Source of the DNA: CAZYXZ01 sp964651395
Lineage (GTDB): Bacteria; Actinomycetota; Actinomycetes; BP-191
Direction of reading: 5' to 3'
Assembly: GCA_964651395.1 (NCBI GenBank)
Contig: CAZYXZ010000019.1
Location: 1-42,924 of the forward strand
DNA: 42,924 nt
Positions 31,895 to 40,232 of the stretch are shown here, piece by piece (position 1 is the stretch's first letter; each line of letters opens with the position of its first letter). Both the position numbers and the translations under genes were made by a program. The notes beneath the pieces were generated by a model. That model did not search any database, was not told where the DNA came from, and saw only the letters and a list, made by a program, of their open reading frames with translations.

Positions 31895-33694
31895 GTGACC
31901 AGCGCCGCCCTGCCCCAGCCCGCCTTCCGGTCGCTCGCCCCGAGCGCGCGCCAGCGCGCGGTCCTCCTCGCCCTGTCCGTGGGTGTCGGGCTGCTCGGCG
32001 TCGGCTACGCGCTCGACGTGGCACGCGGCATGAACCGGATGCCTCGCAACCTGGAGATCGAAGGGGTCGCGGTCGGCGGGCTCAGCGACGCGGCGGCCAC
32101 GCGCAAGCTGCAGGCCGCACTGGCCGAGCCGGGGCGTACGCCGATCAAGGCCGCCGCCGACGGGATCGCGATCTCGGTGGATCCGCGCAAGGCCGGCCTC
32201 GCCGCCGACCTGCAGCGCACCTTCGACAAGGCGCGCAGCCGGTCGCTCACCCCGTTCGTCCGTCTGGCCTCGCTGGTCCGCTCGAGCAGCATGCGGGTCG
32301 TCACGGCGGCCGACGAGCCGACCCTGCGGGCCGAGCTGGAGCGGGTCTCGCAGACCGTCAACCGGTCGCCGCACGAGGGTGCGGTGCGCTTCGACGGCGC
32401 CACGCCGCTCGCCGTGCCACCGCAGGCCGGCCGGGCGCTCGACCTCGACGCGGCCGTGCGCACGATCGCCGCCGCCTACCTGCGGCCGCAGTCCGGGCCG
32501 GTGCAGCTCGCGGTCAGGACGACTGCGGTCAAGACGACCGACGCCGACGTCCAGAAGGCCATGGCGGAGATCGCGGCTCCGGCGGTGGCGGCACCCGTGC
32601 GCCTACACGTCGGCACCGGCGAGGTGATGCTGCTGCCGCGGACGATCGCGAAGATGCTGCGCATCGAGGCGGACAGCGCCGGCGTCATCGTGGCGTCGAT
32701 CAAGGCCGAAGATCTGGACGAGGCGGTGGGTGACGAGCTCGCCCCGCTCGAGACCAAGGCGAAGGACGCGTCGTTCCGGCTCTCCGGTGGCAAGCCGGTC
32801 ATCCTCGCCTCCGCGACCGGCCGCGAGGTGGACCGGACCGCCCTCGCGACCAACCTGCTGCCCCTGCTTCGCCGGCCGGCGCCTCGCGAGCTGGGTGTCG
32901 ACCTGGTGACCACGCAGCCCAAGCTCACGACGGAGCGCGCACGGGAGCTCGGCATCAAGGAGGTGGTGAGCTCCTTCACCACCGCGCACCCCTGCTGCCG
33001 GCCACGTGTCCAGAACATCCACAAGATGGCCGACATCGTGCAGGGCGCTGTGGTGCTGCCCGGCGAGACGTTCAGCCTGAACGGCCACGTCGGAGAGCGC
33101 GACGCGAAGCGGGGCTTCGTGCCTGCGCCGATGATCCTCGACGGCGACTTCGTCGATGCGATCGGCGGTGGTGTGAGCCAGTTCGCGACGACGATGTTCA
33201 ACGCGGTCTTCTTCGGCGGCTTCGAGGACGTCTTCCACAAGCCGCACTCGTACTACATCACCCGCTACCCGGAGGGTCGCGAGGCGACGGTTTCCTCGCC
33301 GAGCCCGGACCTCAAGTGGAAGAACGACTCGCCGTACGGCGTCTACATCCAGACGGCCTACACCGGCAAGACGATCACCGTGACCTTCTGGTCGACGAAG
33401 GTCTGGGACATCACGGCCGAGAAGGGCGAGCGGACCCGGGTGAAGGACTTCCCGACGAAGTACGACAACAAGCCCACCTGCACGAGCATCTCCGGCTACC
33501 AGGGCTTCGACGTCGTCGTCACCCGGATCTTCAAGAAGAACGGGCAGGAGGTGCGCCGGGAGCGGTTCACCACCCGCTACCTGCCGGAGCCGAAGATCAT
33601 CTGCGGCGACCCGCCAGCCTCGCCCTCGCCGTCGTCCTCGGCCTCGCCTTCCCCGTCTCCAGCGCCCAGCCCCTCGTCGACAGCCCTCAGCTAG
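31895..33694 (+). CDS. VanW-family protein with peptidoglycan-binding-type repeats
   Basis: 599 aa. One membrane helix (about 22-42) precedes two repeats of the YoaR-like type (NLEIEGVAVGGLSDAAATRKLQAAL... and RLSGGKPVILASATGREVDR) and a VanW domain: GETFSLNGHVGERDAKRGFVPAPMILDGDFVDAIGGGVSQFATTMFNAVFFGG. The tail is Ser/Pro rich. It is likely anchored with its bulk outside and acts on the cell wall; the biochemical role of VanW is not established. GTG 31895 is preferred because a -10-like TACGAT (31847-31852) lies between it and the alternative GTG 31853. Confidence 0.87.
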   Translation: MTSAALPQPAFRSLAPSARQRAVLLALSVGVGLLGVGYALDVARGMNRMPRNLEIEGVAVGGLSDAAATRKLQAALAEPGRTPIKAAADGIAISVDPRKAGLAADLQRTFDKARSRSLTPFVRLASLVRSSSMRVVTAADEPTLRAELERVSQTVNRSPHEGAVRFDGATPLAVPPQAGRALDLDAAVRTIAAAYLRPQSGPVQLAVRTTAVKTTDADVQKAMAEIAAPAVAAPVRLHVGTGEVMLLPRTIAKMLRIEADSAGVIVASIKAEDLDEAVGDELAPLETKAKDASFRLSGGKPVILASATGREVDRTALATNLLPLLRRPAPRELGVDLVTTQPKLTTERARELGIKEVVSSFTTAHPCCRPRVQNIHKMADIVQGAVVLPGETFSLNGHVGERDAKRGFVPAPMILDGDFVDAIGGGVSQFATTMFNAVFFGGFEDVFHKPHSYYITRYPEGREATVSSPSPDLKWKNDSPYGVYIQTAYTGKTITVTFWSTKVWDITAEKGERTRVKDFPTKYDNKPTCTSISGYQGFDVVVTRIFKKNGQEVRRERFTTRYLPEPKIICGDPPASPSPSSSASPSPSPAPSPSSTALS

Positions 33695-33713
33695 ACTCTG
33701 ACACTCGTGTCAG
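33692..33713 (+). promoter_or_regulatory. TAGACT -10 and perfect 16-bp palindrome before the diiron-oxidase-like gene
   Basis: TAGACT (33692-33697, sharing the vanW stop codon) is followed directly by CTGACACTCGTGTCAG (33698-33713), with perfect 7-bp arms around TC. The expected transcript start falls within the palindrome. This form is usual for TetR-type operators. No TetR gene is in the window. Confidence 0.7.
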
Positions 33714-33734
33714 GGAACAGCCCGGGGAGTGCTG

Positions 33735-34505
33735 ATGAGCGACGTGCGTGAGTTCCGCGACATCCGAGGCCGGTCGGGCGGCGCGGCCGCGTTGCCGGTC
33801 GACGACTTCATGGCCTCCCTCGAGGCCCTCCAGGCCGAGATCATGACGGTCAAGAACGTCGTGTGGGAGCGCGTGGCCGACGGCACCCTGTCCGTCGACT
33901 ACGTGAAGCGCCTGTGCCTCGAGTACTACTTCCTCGGCAAGTTCTACACGGCCGAGTTCGGGTCCCTGGTGGCCAACGCACCGGACTACGACGCCCTCAC
34001 GCTCGAGCACTCCGAGCACTACCTGCACTGGGCGCAGAACCTGGCCGACGAGATGGGCTTCGCGGGCGACCGCAACCACGTGGACATGAAGTACGAGTGG
34101 GCGACGATGCTCGGCATCAGTGATGCAGAGCTGCAGAGCTACCGGCCGATGCCGGAGTCAGTCGGCTCGGTGTTCACGTCGCTCTACTACATGCGCAAGT
34201 CCTACGAGGAAGGCCTCGCCGCCTTCGGCTGGGCGGGCGAGCGGCTGGCGGCGTCGACCAACTACGCCAAGCTCCTCTACGAGGGCCTGCGCGACCACTA
34301 CGGCATGGATGTCGAGAACTTCAAGGTGCACGCCTACGCCGAGGCCGACCACGGTGACAAGGCCGACTACCTGCTCCGGCAGGTGGTCGACACGGCCGAC
34401 CAGCAGCGGCGAGTCCGCCGCGCCATCGAGCACGTCCTGCTCTGCCGCAACCAGCGCAACGTCGCCCTGAACGCCTGGCTCGAGGAGCCGGCCGCGCTGC
34501 GCTGA
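33735..34505 (+). CDS. heme-oxygenase-fold protein, putative diiron oxidase (TenA/CADD-like)
   Basis: 256 aa, all helical. VKRLCLEYYFLGKFYTAEFGSLVAN, then EHSEHYLHWA (Glu91, His98) and VHAYAEADHGDK (His199, Glu203, His206). The spacings E-x6-H and H-x3-E-x2-H match those of heme-oxygenase-like diiron oxidases such as CADD, with Glu in place of Asp; Glu169 (GWAGER) or Glu158/159 could be the remaining ligand. These enzymes do O2-dependent C-C or C-N chemistry on small molecules or their own side chains. No thiamine genes are nearby, arguing against TenA thiaminase. ATG 33735 has GGGGAG 6 nt upstream. Confidence 0.75.
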   Translation: MSDVREFRDIRGRSGGAAALPVDDFMASLEALQAEIMTVKNVVWERVADGTLSVDYVKRLCLEYYFLGKFYTAEFGSLVANAPDYDALTLEHSEHYLHWAQNLADEMGFAGDRNHVDMKYEWATMLGISDAELQSYRPMPESVGSVFTSLYYMRKSYEEGLAAFGWAGERLAASTNYAKLLYEGLRDHYGMDVENFKVHAYAEADHGDKADYLLRQVVDTADQQRRVRRAIEHVLLCRNQRNVALNAWLEEPAALR

Positions 34506-34580
34506 GCAGACCCCTTGCCTGCGCATCTTGACCCCGCCCCGTGAGTTCGCTGAGGTGGGCGCAGTCGACAGGGAGGGACC

Positions 34581-35114
34581 ATGAAGACGCGCGCACTGCT
34601 GCTGTGCGCTGCCGGCTTGGTGGTCGCGCTCGCCGGCACGGCGGGGGCGACGATCCGCAACTCGGGGATCACCTGTACCGGCAGCGCGTCGATCACGAAC
34701 GACGACGGCAAGGTCTACCCGGTCTCGGGCACCGACGCGAAGGCGACCGTGCCGCGCAACGGCGTCGCCACCTACACGGGTGCGGTGCGGCCGGCCACGC
34801 ACGACCACCAGGGTGAGGTCGTCATCGACCTCGGCCTGGTCAAGATCCGGCCGGGCACGTGGGGTCCGAGCCAGAACAAGGGCAACGGGTCGACCAAGAC
34901 CGGCACGTACCAGCTGCCCGCCGCGTTCAAGTACGTCCCGCCGGGTGAGTACACGGTGAGCGGCTTCCACGCCGGCAAGGAGGGCCGCTGCGAAGGCGAG
35001 GTCGTCATCGACGTCGAGGGCACTCTCGTCGACAACCCCGTGGGCCTCGTGTCGCTGGCCGTCACTGGCGTGTCGGCCGCGGCGCTCCTCTCGGCCGGCT
35101 GGGCCAGGCCATGA
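34581..35114 (+). CDS. secreted, C-terminally anchored protein of unknown function
   Basis: 177 aa. A signal peptide ends near AGA (residue 23). A mature beta-rich domain of about 125 aa holds two cysteines (Cys32 in GITCTGS, Cys137 in EGRCEGE) that could form one disulfide, followed by a C-terminal helix (about 153-172) ending SAGWARP. The protein is probably displayed outside the membrane. It is not recognised. GGGAGGG lies just upstream of the ATG. The next gene overlaps it by 4 nt. Confidence 0.75.
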   Translation: MKTRALLLCAAGLVVALAGTAGATIRNSGITCTGSASITNDDGKVYPVSGTDAKATVPRNGVATYTGAVRPATHDHQGEVVIDLGLVKIRPGTWGPSQNKGNGSTKTGTYQLPAAFKYVPPGEYTVSGFHAGKEGRCEGEVVIDVEGTLVDNPVGLVSLAVTGVSAAALLSAGWARP

Positions 35115-35350
35115 GGGGCCACCCGGTCCGCGGCGCGATCGCGGGACTCTTCTTCGGCATCGCGCTCGCCATGGACCTGCACATCCTCAAGGTGTGGCCG
35201 CTGAGCACGGCCAGCGAGATCGCACTCCCGGCGCTGGGCCTGCTGCTCGGCGTCCTGCTCGGTGCGACGGCGCCATTCGGGAAGGGGCGGACGAAGGCGG
35301 CTGCGCCGACGACGGAGTCGGCCTGGCCGGCGGAGGGCCCGGTGCCCTAG
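35111..35350 (+). CDS. small two-helix membrane protein
   Basis: 79 aa. Two hydrophobic helices (RGAIAGLFFGIALAMDLHIL and EIALPALGLLLGVLLGATA) and a Lys/Ala/Pro-rich tail. ATG 35111 overlaps the preceding gene (ATGA), so the two secreted or membrane proteins are likely made together and may interact. The TAG stop is followed immediately, in the same frame, by the ThpR coding sequence. Function unknown. Confidence 0.75.
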   Translation: MRGHPVRGAIAGLFFGIALAMDLHILKVWPLSTASEIALPALGLLLGVLLGATAPFGKGRTKAAAPTTESAWPAEGPVP

Positions 35351-35911
35351 CTGCGCTGCTTCCTCGCGGTCGTGCCGCCGGCCTCGGCGTACGCCGGTCT
35401 CGCGGCTCGCGCGGCGGAGGCCAGGGTCCGGTGGCCGAAGCTCGGGTGGGTGCCGCCCGAGCGATGGCACCTCACCCTGGCCTTCCTCGGCGAGGTCGAT
35501 GACGAGTCCGTCGCGCGCCTGGACGCACCGTTCGCCGCGGTCGCCACCGCGCACCCGTCGCTGCGACTCATGGTGGAGGGCGTCGGGACCTTCCCCGCAG
35601 CCGGTCGTCCGCGCGTGGTCTGGGCGGGCATCGCCGGCGATGTCGAGTCCGTCGGCGCGCTCGCCCGTGACGTCTCGACGGTCGCGGCGACGGTCTGCTC
35701 CCACGTGGACACCAAGCCGTTCCGCGCGCACCTGACCGTGGCTCGCGCCCGCCGCGAGCCGGTCGACGACGCCGCGCCGCTGCTCGCCGACCTGGACTTC
35801 CCTCCCGGCCCGCCGTTCGTCGCCACGGAGGTGGTGCTCTTCCGCAGCGAACTCGGTCCGAGGCCGCGCTACACGCGCCTGGCCGCCTACCCGCTAGGTC
35901 ACCAGGAGTAA
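35351..35911 (+). CDS. thpR: RNA 2',3'-cyclic phosphodiesterase, apparent CTG start
   Basis: 186 aa. Both 2H-phosphoesterase motifs are present: HLTLAFLG and HLTVAR. The family starts with a strand of the type M-R-x-F-x-A; here that strand is encoded by CTG CGC TGC TTC CTC GCG directly after the TAG of the previous gene in the same frame. The first ATG/GTG is GTG 35372, which would delete the strand. CTG 35351 is therefore the best start, with GGAGGG 13 nt upstream; stop readthrough is an alternative. It hydrolyses cyclic phosphates on RNA ends. It overlaps the convergent aldo/keto reductase by 13 nt. Confidence 0.82.
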   Translation: MRCFLAVVPPASAYAGLAARAAEARVRWPKLGWVPPERWHLTLAFLGEVDDESVARLDAPFAAVATAHPSLRLMVEGVGTFPAAGRPRVVWAGIAGDVESVGALARDVSTVAATVCSHVDTKPFRAHLTVARARREPVDDAAPLLADLDFPPGPPFVATEVVLFRSELGPRPRYTRLAAYPLGHQE

Positions 35912-36870
35912 GCCTCGGGGGCGGGTCCGCCCGGGCCGGGCCAGATCTCGTCGAGCCGCGCCAGCGCCTTCTCGTCCAGCGCGATGTCGAGTGCCCGCAG
36001 CGTGCCGGTGAGCTGCTCGATGGTGCGCGGACCGATGATCGGCGCCGTCACGACCGGCTGGTGCAGCAGCCAGGCGATGCCGACGTCGGCCGGGTCGTGA
36101 CCGAGCTCGTCGCAGAACGTCTCGTAGGCCTCCACCGCGGCGCGGTTCTTCTCCAGGTCGTCGTTGGCCCGCCCGCCGGCGCTGCGGCCGAGCTTCTCCT
36201 TGCGCAGGATGCCGCCGAGCAGGCCACCGTGCAGCGGGCTCCACGGGATGAGCCCCAGGCCGTACGACGCGCACGCCGGGATGACCTCGAGCTCGACCGT
36301 GCGCTGCGAGAGGTTGTAGATGCTCTGCTCGGAGGACAGGCCGAGGAAGTGCCGCGATCGCGCCGCCTCCTGGGCCTGCGCGATGTGCCAGCCGGCGAAG
36401 TTGCTGCTGCCGACGTAGAGGATCTTCCCCTGCTGGACGAGCACCTCCATCGCCTGCCAGATCTCGTCCCAGGGCGTGTTCCGGTCGACGTGGTGCATCT
36501 GGTAGATGTCGATGTAGTCGGTCTGCATCCGCTGCAACGACGCGTCGCATGCTCGGCGGATGTTCAGCGCCGAGAGCAGGCTCTCGTTGGGCCAGTCGCC
36601 CATGCTGCCGTAGAGCTTGGTGGCGATGACGGTGCGCTCCCGCCGGCCGCCGCCCTGGGCGAACCACCGGCCCACGATCTGCTCGGTGATGCCCTCGCCC
36701 TTCTTCCAGCCGTAGACGTTCGCGGAGTCGAAGAAGTTGATCCCGGCGTCGTGCGCCGCGTCCATGATCTGGAAGCTCTCTGCCTCCTCGGTGACCGGCC
36801 CGAAGTTCATGGTCCCGAGGCAAAGCCGGCTGACCTTCAGGCCGGTGCGGCCCAGCTGCGTGAACTCCAC
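35899..36870 (-). CDS. aldo/keto reductase
   Basis: 323 aa, NADPH-dependent TIM barrel. MEFTQLGRTGLKVSRLCLGTMNFG at the start, with the catalytic tetrad Asp48 (NFFDSAN), Tyr53 (VYGWKKGEG), Lys85 (IATKLYG) and His126 (YQMHHVD), then LYVGSSNFAGWHIAQA and APIIGPRTIEQLTGTLRALDI for cofactor binding. It resembles YghZ/AKR11-14-like proteins that reduce aldehydes or ketones; substrate unknown. It is convergent with thpR and divergent from the cupredoxin lipoprotein. Confidence 0.9.
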   Translation of the reverse strand: MEFTQLGRTGLKVSRLCLGTMNFGPVTEEAESFQIMDAAHDAGINFFDSANVYGWKKGEGITEQIVGRWFAQGGGRRERTVIATKLYGSMGDWPNESLLSALNIRRACDASLQRMQTDYIDIYQMHHVDRNTPWDEIWQAMEVLVQQGKILYVGSSNFAGWHIAQAQEAARSRHFLGLSSEQSIYNLSQRTVELEVIPACASYGLGLIPWSPLHGGLLGGILRKEKLGRSAGGRANDDLEKNRAAVEAYETFCDELGHDPADVGIAWLLHQPVVTAPIIGPRTIEQLTGTLRALDIALDEKALARLDEIWPGPGGPAPEAYSW

Positions 36871-37009
36871 GTCGCCTCCCTCGCGGTGCTTCTGCCGACC
36901 TTACGGCGCGGGGACATTCTCCGTACCGCCGAGCGTGCCGCGTTCGGCGGCGCCGTCCAGAGGTCATAGGTTCACGGACCCGCTACATCCCTGACCCCGA
37001 GGAGTACTC

Positions 37010-37930
37010 GTGCACCTCAGCAAGCCGATCGGCATCGCGGTTGTCGGTGCCCTGACCCTGTCCCTGGCTGCGTGCAGCGACGACACGACGCCGAGCACCA
37101 CCCCCACGACCGCCTCGGCCAGCCCCACGGCGACGGCCAAGTCGCTCTCGGTGAAGGCCGTCGACTACGGCTACGTCCTCGACCAGCAGACGGTCCCCGC
37201 CGGCCTCACGAAGATCACGTTCACCAACGAGGGCCAGGAGGCCCACATGATGGCGGTGGCCGGGATCAAGCCGGGCAAGACCCTTGCCGACGTGCTCGCC
37301 GCGGTGAAGACCGAAGCCCGCGAGGACGACGAGGCCAGCACCGACTTCGCGGCCGGCGTCCAGGGCGCGCCCGGCATGATCCCGCCGGGTGCCACGCAGT
37401 CCACCTACACGACCTTGAAGGCGGGGAGCTACGCACTCCTCTGCTTCGTCCCGGTGCAGGCCGCGTCGGCGACCAAGGGGCAGCCGCACGTCAACGCCGG
37501 CATGGTCGCCGGCCTCACCGTCTCGGCGCTGACCTCCACGGATGTCGCCCCCGAGACCGACGGTGAGATCACGCTCAACGACAAGACCTTCACGTTCCCG
37601 GCCGGCTTCACCGGCAAGGGCACCTACAAGGTCACGAACAGCGGCAAGGAAGGGCACGCGCTCTACATCGCCAAGACGACGAAGGCCGGGCTGGCCGCCG
37701 TCGACGCGAAGATCGGCAAGTTCTTCGGCAGCGACCCGAGCATCAAGGCCGAGACCGACGTGTACCCGTTCCTCGGCGGTGGGATCGACGTGCTCGCGCC
37801 TGGTGGCGTCGGCTACATCGAGTTCGACCTGGCACCGGGGACGTACACCGTGACCTGTCCTGAGGGCGAAGACGGCGCGGACAGCCACGTGGCTCGCGCA
37901 GGCGAGCAGGTCGAGTTCACGGTCACCTAG
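37010..37930 (+). CDS. lipoprotein with two cupredoxin-like domains
   Basis: 306 aa. The signal peptide ends in LSLAAC (Cys22), then a Thr/Ser/Pro linker to about 45. Domain 1 shows a blue-copper set: His79 (EAHMMAV), Cys145 (YALLCFVP), His160 (GQPHVNAGM) and Met165. Domain 2 repeats it with His216 (EGHALYI), Cys283 (YTVTCPEG) and His293 (DSHVARAG) but no clear Met. It should sit on the outer face of the membrane and may shuttle electrons or bind copper. GTG 37010 has GAGGAG 5 nt upstream. The divergent 139-nt gap to the reductase holds its promoter; no strong motif stands out there. Confidence 0.8.
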   Translation: MHLSKPIGIAVVGALTLSLAACSDDTTPSTTPTTASASPTATAKSLSVKAVDYGYVLDQQTVPAGLTKITFTNEGQEAHMMAVAGIKPGKTLADVLAAVKTEAREDDEASTDFAAGVQGAPGMIPPGATQSTYTTLKAGSYALLCFVPVQAASATKGQPHVNAGMVAGLTVSALTSTDVAPETDGEITLNDKTFTFPAGFTGKGTYKVTNSGKEGHALYIAKTTKAGLAAVDAKIGKFFGSDPSIKAETDVYPFLGGGIDVLAPGGVGYIEFDLAPGTYTVTCPEGEDGADSHVARAGEQVEFTVT

Positions 37931-37940
37931 TCCGACGGGG

Positions 37941-37972
37941 CTGGAGCGGCTGGCTCAGACCAGCCGCTCCAG
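37941..37972. terminator. bidirectional 13-bp hairpin between lipoprotein and serC
   Basis: CTGGAGCGGCTGG (37941-37953), loop CTCAGA, CCAGCCGCTCCAG (37960-37972), perfect. It sits 11 nt after the lipoprotein stop; the right arm lies in the last codons of serC, so it can serve both convergent transcripts. Confidence 0.85.
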
Positions 37973-39070
37973 CACCCAGTCGATGCACGAGGTGAGGGCG
38001 CGTACGTCGTCGGGGTCGATGCCCGGGAACGTCGCGATGCGCAGCTGGTTGCGCCCGAGCTTGCGGTAGGGATCGGTGTCGACGATCCCGTTGGCACGCA
38101 GTACGCCGGCCAGAGCGGCCGCGTCGACCGAGTCGGCGAAGTCGATCGTCCCGACCACCGGGGAGCGGTCCGCCTCGGCCGCGACGAACGGCGACGCCAG
38201 GGTGTGTGCATCCGCCCACGAGTACAGGTGTCCCGACGACTCGGCCGAGCGGCCCGCGGAGAACGCCATCCCGCCGTTGTCGTTGAACCAGGCGAGCTGC
38301 TCGGCCAGCAGGAACAGCGTGGCCAGCGCCGGTGTGTTGTAGGTCTGGTCCAGGCGCGAGTTCTCCACCGCGATCGCCAGGTCGAGTGACGCCGGCGTCC
38401 AGCGCGCGGCGGAGAGCTTGGCGATCCGCTCGACCGCGGCCGGCGAGACCAGCCCGAGCCAGAGACCGCCGTCGGACCCGAACCCTTTCTGCGGCGCGAA
38501 GTAGTACGCGTCGTACTGGCCGGCGTCGACCGGAACGCCGGCAGCGGCCGAGGTCCCGTCGACGAGCACCAGACCGCTGCCCGAAGGACGGAGCACCGGC
38601 GCGACGACACCGGTGGACGTCTCGTTGTGGGTGAGCGCGTACGCGTCGACGTCGTCGTCGCCGACCGGGTCCGGTCGGGTCCCCGGGTCGGAGGTCACGA
38701 CGAGCGGGTCGTCGAGGTGCGGCGCCGCCGTCGTCACGGCGGCGAACTTCGAGGAGAACTCGCCGAAGACGAGGTGCTCGCTGCGCCGCTCGACCAGGCC
38801 GAACGACGCGGCGTCCCAGAAGGCCGTCGAGCCGCCGTTGCCCAGGATCACCTCGTAGCCGTCGGGCAGTGCGAACAGCGCGCTCAGACCCTCGCGGACG
38901 CGGTGCACGACCTCGCGCACGCCGGCCTGGCGGTGCGACGTGCCGAGGTAGGTCGGGGCGGCCGCCGCGAGCGCCGCCACGGCCTCGGGACGGACCCTCG
39001 ACGGACCTGCGCCGAACCGGCCGTCCCGGGGCAGCAGCTCGGCGGGGATGCGTAGGTCGGGTGCCGCCAT
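37955..39070 (-). CDS. serC: phosphoserine aminotransferase
   Basis: 371 aa, class V PLP aminotransferase. FGAGPSRVRPEAVAALAAAAPTYLGTSHRQAGVREVV at the start, HNETSTGVVAPV, and YYFAPQKGFGSDGG with PLP Lys195. The form matches the mycobacterial-type SerC. It makes 3-phosphoserine from 3-phosphohydroxypyruvate and glutamate. ATG 39070 overlaps the citrate synthase stop (TGATG), so the two are coupled in one transcript. SerC feeds serine and, from it, cysteine. Confidence 0.95.
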   Translation of the reverse strand: MAAPDLRIPAELLPRDGRFGAGPSRVRPEAVAALAAAAPTYLGTSHRQAGVREVVHRVREGLSALFALPDGYEVILGNGGSTAFWDAASFGLVERRSEHLVFGEFSSKFAAVTTAAPHLDDPLVVTSDPGTRPDPVGDDDVDAYALTHNETSTGVVAPVLRPSGSGLVLVDGTSAAAGVPVDAGQYDAYYFAPQKGFGSDGGLWLGLVSPAAVERIAKLSAARWTPASLDLAIAVENSRLDQTYNTPALATLFLLAEQLAWFNDNGGMAFSAGRSAESSGHLYSWADAHTLASPFVAAEADRSPVVGTIDFADSVDAAALAGVLRANGIVDTDPYRKLGRNQLRIATFPGIDPDDVRALTSCIDWVLERLV

Positions 39071-40149
39071 CAATGGACCGCCGAGACGGGGCGCGGTCCC
39101 GGGCCGATGTACTTGGCGCTGGGCCGGATCAGCCGGCCGGTGCGCTTCTGCTCGAGGATGTGCGCCGACCAGCCCGCGGTGCGCGCACAGGTGAACATCG
39201 ACGTGAACAGCTCCGCCGGGATCTTGGCGTAGTCGAGGACGACGGCCGACCAGAACTCGACGTTGGTCTGCAGCACGCGATCCGGCTTGCGCTCGGCCAG
39301 TTCCGCGAGTGCGGCCTTCTCCAGCGCCTCGGCCACCTCATAGCGGTGCGAGCCGATCTCCTTCGACGTACGGCGGAGCACGCGCGCGCGGGGGTCCTCG
39401 GCGCGGTAGACGCGGTGGCCGAAGCCCATGAGCCGCTCGCCGCGGTCGAGCACCTTCTTCACGTACGCCGTGGCGTCTCCCTCTCGCTCGACGTCGTCGA
39501 GCATCGCGAGCACGCGAGCGGGCGCGCCACCATGAAGCGGACCGGAGAGCGCGCCGACGGCGCCGGAGAGCGCGGCGGCGACGTCCGCACCGGTCGAGGC
39601 GATGACCCGCGCGGTGAACGTGGAGGCGTTCATGCCGTGCTCCGCCGCCGAGATCCAGTAGGCGTCCACGGCCTTGACGTGCGCCGGATCGGCCTCGCCG
39701 CGCCAACGGATCAGGAACCGCTCGGGGATCGATCGGGCCTTGTCGATCTCGGACTGCGGGACGGGTGTCTTGTCCAGCCCGCGCGCCGACTGCGCGACGA
39801 AGGACATCGCCGTGACGGAGCAGCGGGCGAGGTCGTTGCGCGCCTGCGCGTCGTCGATGTCGATGAGCTGCTGCAACCCCCACAGCGGCGCGAGCATGGC
39901 GAGAGCCGACTGCACGTCGACGCGGGCGTCGCCCGAACGGGCGGGGATCGCGAAGGGCTCGGCCGGGGGGAGGCCGGGCAGGAACGCGCCGTCCACCAGC
40001 AGTCCCCAGACGTGCTCGTACGGCTCGACGCCGACGAGGTCCTCGATGTCGACGCCGCGGTAGCGCAGCGCACCGCCTTCGCGGTCAGGCTCCGCGATCT
40101 CCGACTCGAAGGCGACGACGCCTTCGAGGCCTGACTTCACCTCGGTCAT
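39070..40149 (-). CDS. citA: citrate synthase 2
   Basis: 359 aa. LRYRGVDIEDLV at the start, then the active-site histidines in AEHGMNASTFTARV and GALSGPLHGGAP, MGFGHRVYRAEDPRARVLRR for oxaloacetate, and TNVEFWSAVVLDYAKIP with the catalytic Asp. The short length fits the actinobacterial CitA-type rather than the roughly 430-aa GltA. It condenses acetyl-CoA and oxaloacetate in the TCA cycle. ATG 40149 has AGAGGG upstream. It heads the pair citA-serC and is divergent from pdxH, 83 nt apart. Confidence 0.93.
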   Translation of the reverse strand: MTEVKSGLEGVVAFESEIAEPDREGGALRYRGVDIEDLVGVEPYEHVWGLLVDGAFLPGLPPAEPFAIPARSGDARVDVQSALAMLAPLWGLQQLIDIDDAQARNDLARCSVTAMSFVAQSARGLDKTPVPQSEIDKARSIPERFLIRWRGEADPAHVKAVDAYWISAAEHGMNASTFTARVIASTGADVAAALSGAVGALSGPLHGGAPARVLAMLDDVEREGDATAYVKKVLDRGERLMGFGHRVYRAEDPRARVLRRTSKEIGSHRYEVAEALEKAALAELAERKPDRVLQTNVEFWSAVVLDYAKIPAELFTSMFTCARTAGWSAHILEQKRTGRLIRPSAKYIGPGPRPVSAVH

Positions 40150-40219
40150 GTGAGGACCCTCTTCTCCGCGAACGCCTGGTGGGCGCGCCTATCTTCTCGC
40201 GAAGCGCCGGTTCGCGTCG

Positions 40220-40225
40220 TACGGT
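40220..40225 (+). promoter_or_regulatory. -10-like TACGGT, leaderless promoter for pdxH
   Basis: TACGGT lies exactly 7 nt before the GTG at 40233. CGCGAA and TTCGCG just upstream (about 40197-40216) form a small inverted repeat. Confidence 0.45.
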
Positions 40226-40232
40226 CACCCGC

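Noticed and set aside
34506..34580. Possible relative of the 10404 palindrome (GCGCATCTTGAC...)
   Set aside because: Only a few bases are shared and no matching inverted arm is visible.
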